NCBI GenBank assembly: GCA_005884465.1
Contig: VAZH01000477.1
Location: forward strand, 1-5,814
Length of the DNA: 5,814 bases
Reading direction: 5' to 3'
From: Alphaproteobacteria bacterium
GTDB lineage: Bacteria; Pseudomonadota; Alphaproteobacteria; Rhizobiales; Xanthobacteraceae
This document shows positions 5,207 to 5,814 of this stretch, piece after piece (position 1 is the stretch's first letter; each line of letters opens with the position of its first letter). Both the position numbers and the translations under genes were made by a program. The notes beneath the pieces were generated by a model. The model was not told the origin of the DNA, made no database searches, and worked only from the letters and a program-made list of their open reading frames with translations.

Positions 5207-5814
5207 ATGAAGACCTTGCTGCTGCTCGTGCTTTCCATGGTTGCCGTCGCGCGGGAAGCAACCGCACAGGACGCACAATGCGACCGCGAACGCGCCGCCA
5301 TGGTCGAAACCATCCGGGCCTACGGCCGGTCCGACGCCGGTGTTTTGGGACAGCAGGGCCTGTCGGAGAGGGTCCTTGAGGCCATGGGGCAAACGAAACG
5401 CCACCTGTTCATCCCTGAACGATCTTGCTCCATCGCATACGCGGACAGGCCGATTCCGATCGGCCTCGGCCAAACCATATCGCAGCCGTTCATCGTGGCC
5501 TTGATGACCCAGTTGGCCGAGGTCGCGCCCGATCACGTTGTGCTCGAAGTCGGTACGGGTTCGGGCTATCAGGCCGCCATCCTTGCGCACCTAGCGCGAA
5601 AGGTCTGCACCATCGAGATTATCCCGCAATTGGCCGAGGCCGCCGCGAAAACACTCAGAGACCTCGCGTATGACAACGTGAGCGTCAGGCTTGGCGATGG
5701 CTATGGTGGCTGGCCCGAATGCGGTCCTTTTGACGCTATCGTCGTGACCGCCGCGCTCGGGCAGCCACCGCCGCCGCTGATTGAGCAGCTTAAAGTGGGT
5801 GGCCGGCTCGTCAT
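5207..5814 (+). CDS. pcm: Exported protein-L-isoaspartate O-methyltransferase, C-terminus cut by window edge
   Basis: By family, this enzyme transfers a methyl group from S-adenosylmethionine to L-isoaspartyl residues of aged proteins and so starts their repair. I read 202 codons to the window edge with no stop. Residues 1-20 (MKTLLLLVLSMVAVAREATA) are a clear Sec signal peptide, with cleavage likely after Ala20, so this is a periplasmic form rather than the usual cytosolic one. The family block GQTISQPFIVALMT is at 88-101, motif I VLEVGTGSGYQAA at 112-124, the acidic residue after it is Glu137 in TIEI, and the FDAIVVTAA strand is at 175-183. Cys25, 74, 134 and 172 would be exposed to oxidation in the periplasm. 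GGAG at 5192-5195 lies 11 bases before this ATG. In-frame ATGs at 5153 and 5036 would bury the signal peptide behind an unlikely extension. A short C-terminal part should lie beyond the window. Confidence 0.9.
   Translation, partial: MKTLLLLVLSMVAVAREATAQDAQCDRERAAMVETIRAYGRSDAGVLGQQGLSERVLEAMGQTKRHLFIPERSCSIAYADRPIPIGLGQTISQPFIVALMTQLAEVAPDHVVLEVGTGSGYQAAILAHLARKVCTIEIIPQLAEAAAKTLRDLAYDNVSVRLGDGYGGWPECGPFDAIVVTAALGQPPPPLIEQLKVGGRLV

Noticed and set aside
5018..5590. Minus-strand open frame of 190 residues
   Set aside because: It is antisense to the methyltransferase with its intact motifs; a shadow of GC-rich codon use.
1..5814. tRNA, rRNA, CRISPR array, insertion sequence or phage genes
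   Set aside because: I saw no cloverleaf, no regularly spaced repeats, no transposase motif and no target-site duplication. The repeats found are diverged and irregularly placed.

Overview
The window looks like chromosomal DNA of an alphaproteobacterium of the Bradyrhizobium/Rhodopseudomonas type. The main genes are GC-rich with strong G/C third positions. The short helical proteins resemble small hypothetical families I know from Bradyrhizobium, and the gaps carry degenerate CGGAC/GTCCG hairpin repeats of a kind common in that group. This assignment is inference from recognition, not from a search.

Layout: (1) 1-1342, minus strand, is an exported L,D-transpeptidase (YkuD fold) that runs off the left edge. 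(2) 1343-1840 is a gene-free divergent spacer with a hairpin repeat (copy A). (3) 1841-3013, plus strand, is a membrane-anchored M15-like peptidase, so two cell-wall enzymes stand back to back. (4) 3014-3301 is a spacer with repeat copy B. (5) 3302-3508, plus strand, is a 68-residue helical protein of unknown function. (6) 3509-4063 is a more AT-rich stretch. It holds, on the minus strand, a DUF465/YdcH-like small gene (3548-3717) that appears to be broken by the loss of one base, and perhaps a second short reading frame (3857-4021). (7) 4064-4846, minus strand, is a classical short-chain dehydrogenase/reductase with a plausible sigma-70 promoter and an operator-like dyad over its predicted transcription start. 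(8) 4847-5206 is a spacer with a partial repeat (copy C). (9) 5207-5814, plus strand, is a protein-L-isoaspartate O-methyltransferase with a Sec signal peptide, cut by the right edge.

No operon is visible: neighbouring genes are divergent, convergent or separated by hundreds of bases. The shared theme is the envelope. The transpeptidase and the peptidase would both act on peptidoglycan in the periplasm, and the isoaspartate repair enzyme appears to be exported too. The reductase's substrate cannot be read from the sequence.

I see no mobile element, CRISPR array, tRNA or rRNA, and no convincing new multi-gene system. The most useful observations are the frameshifted DUF465-like gene, the displaced histidine in the peptidase's metal motif, the interspersed repeat family, and the exported isoaspartate methyltransferase whose open frame runs back into a repeat copy.
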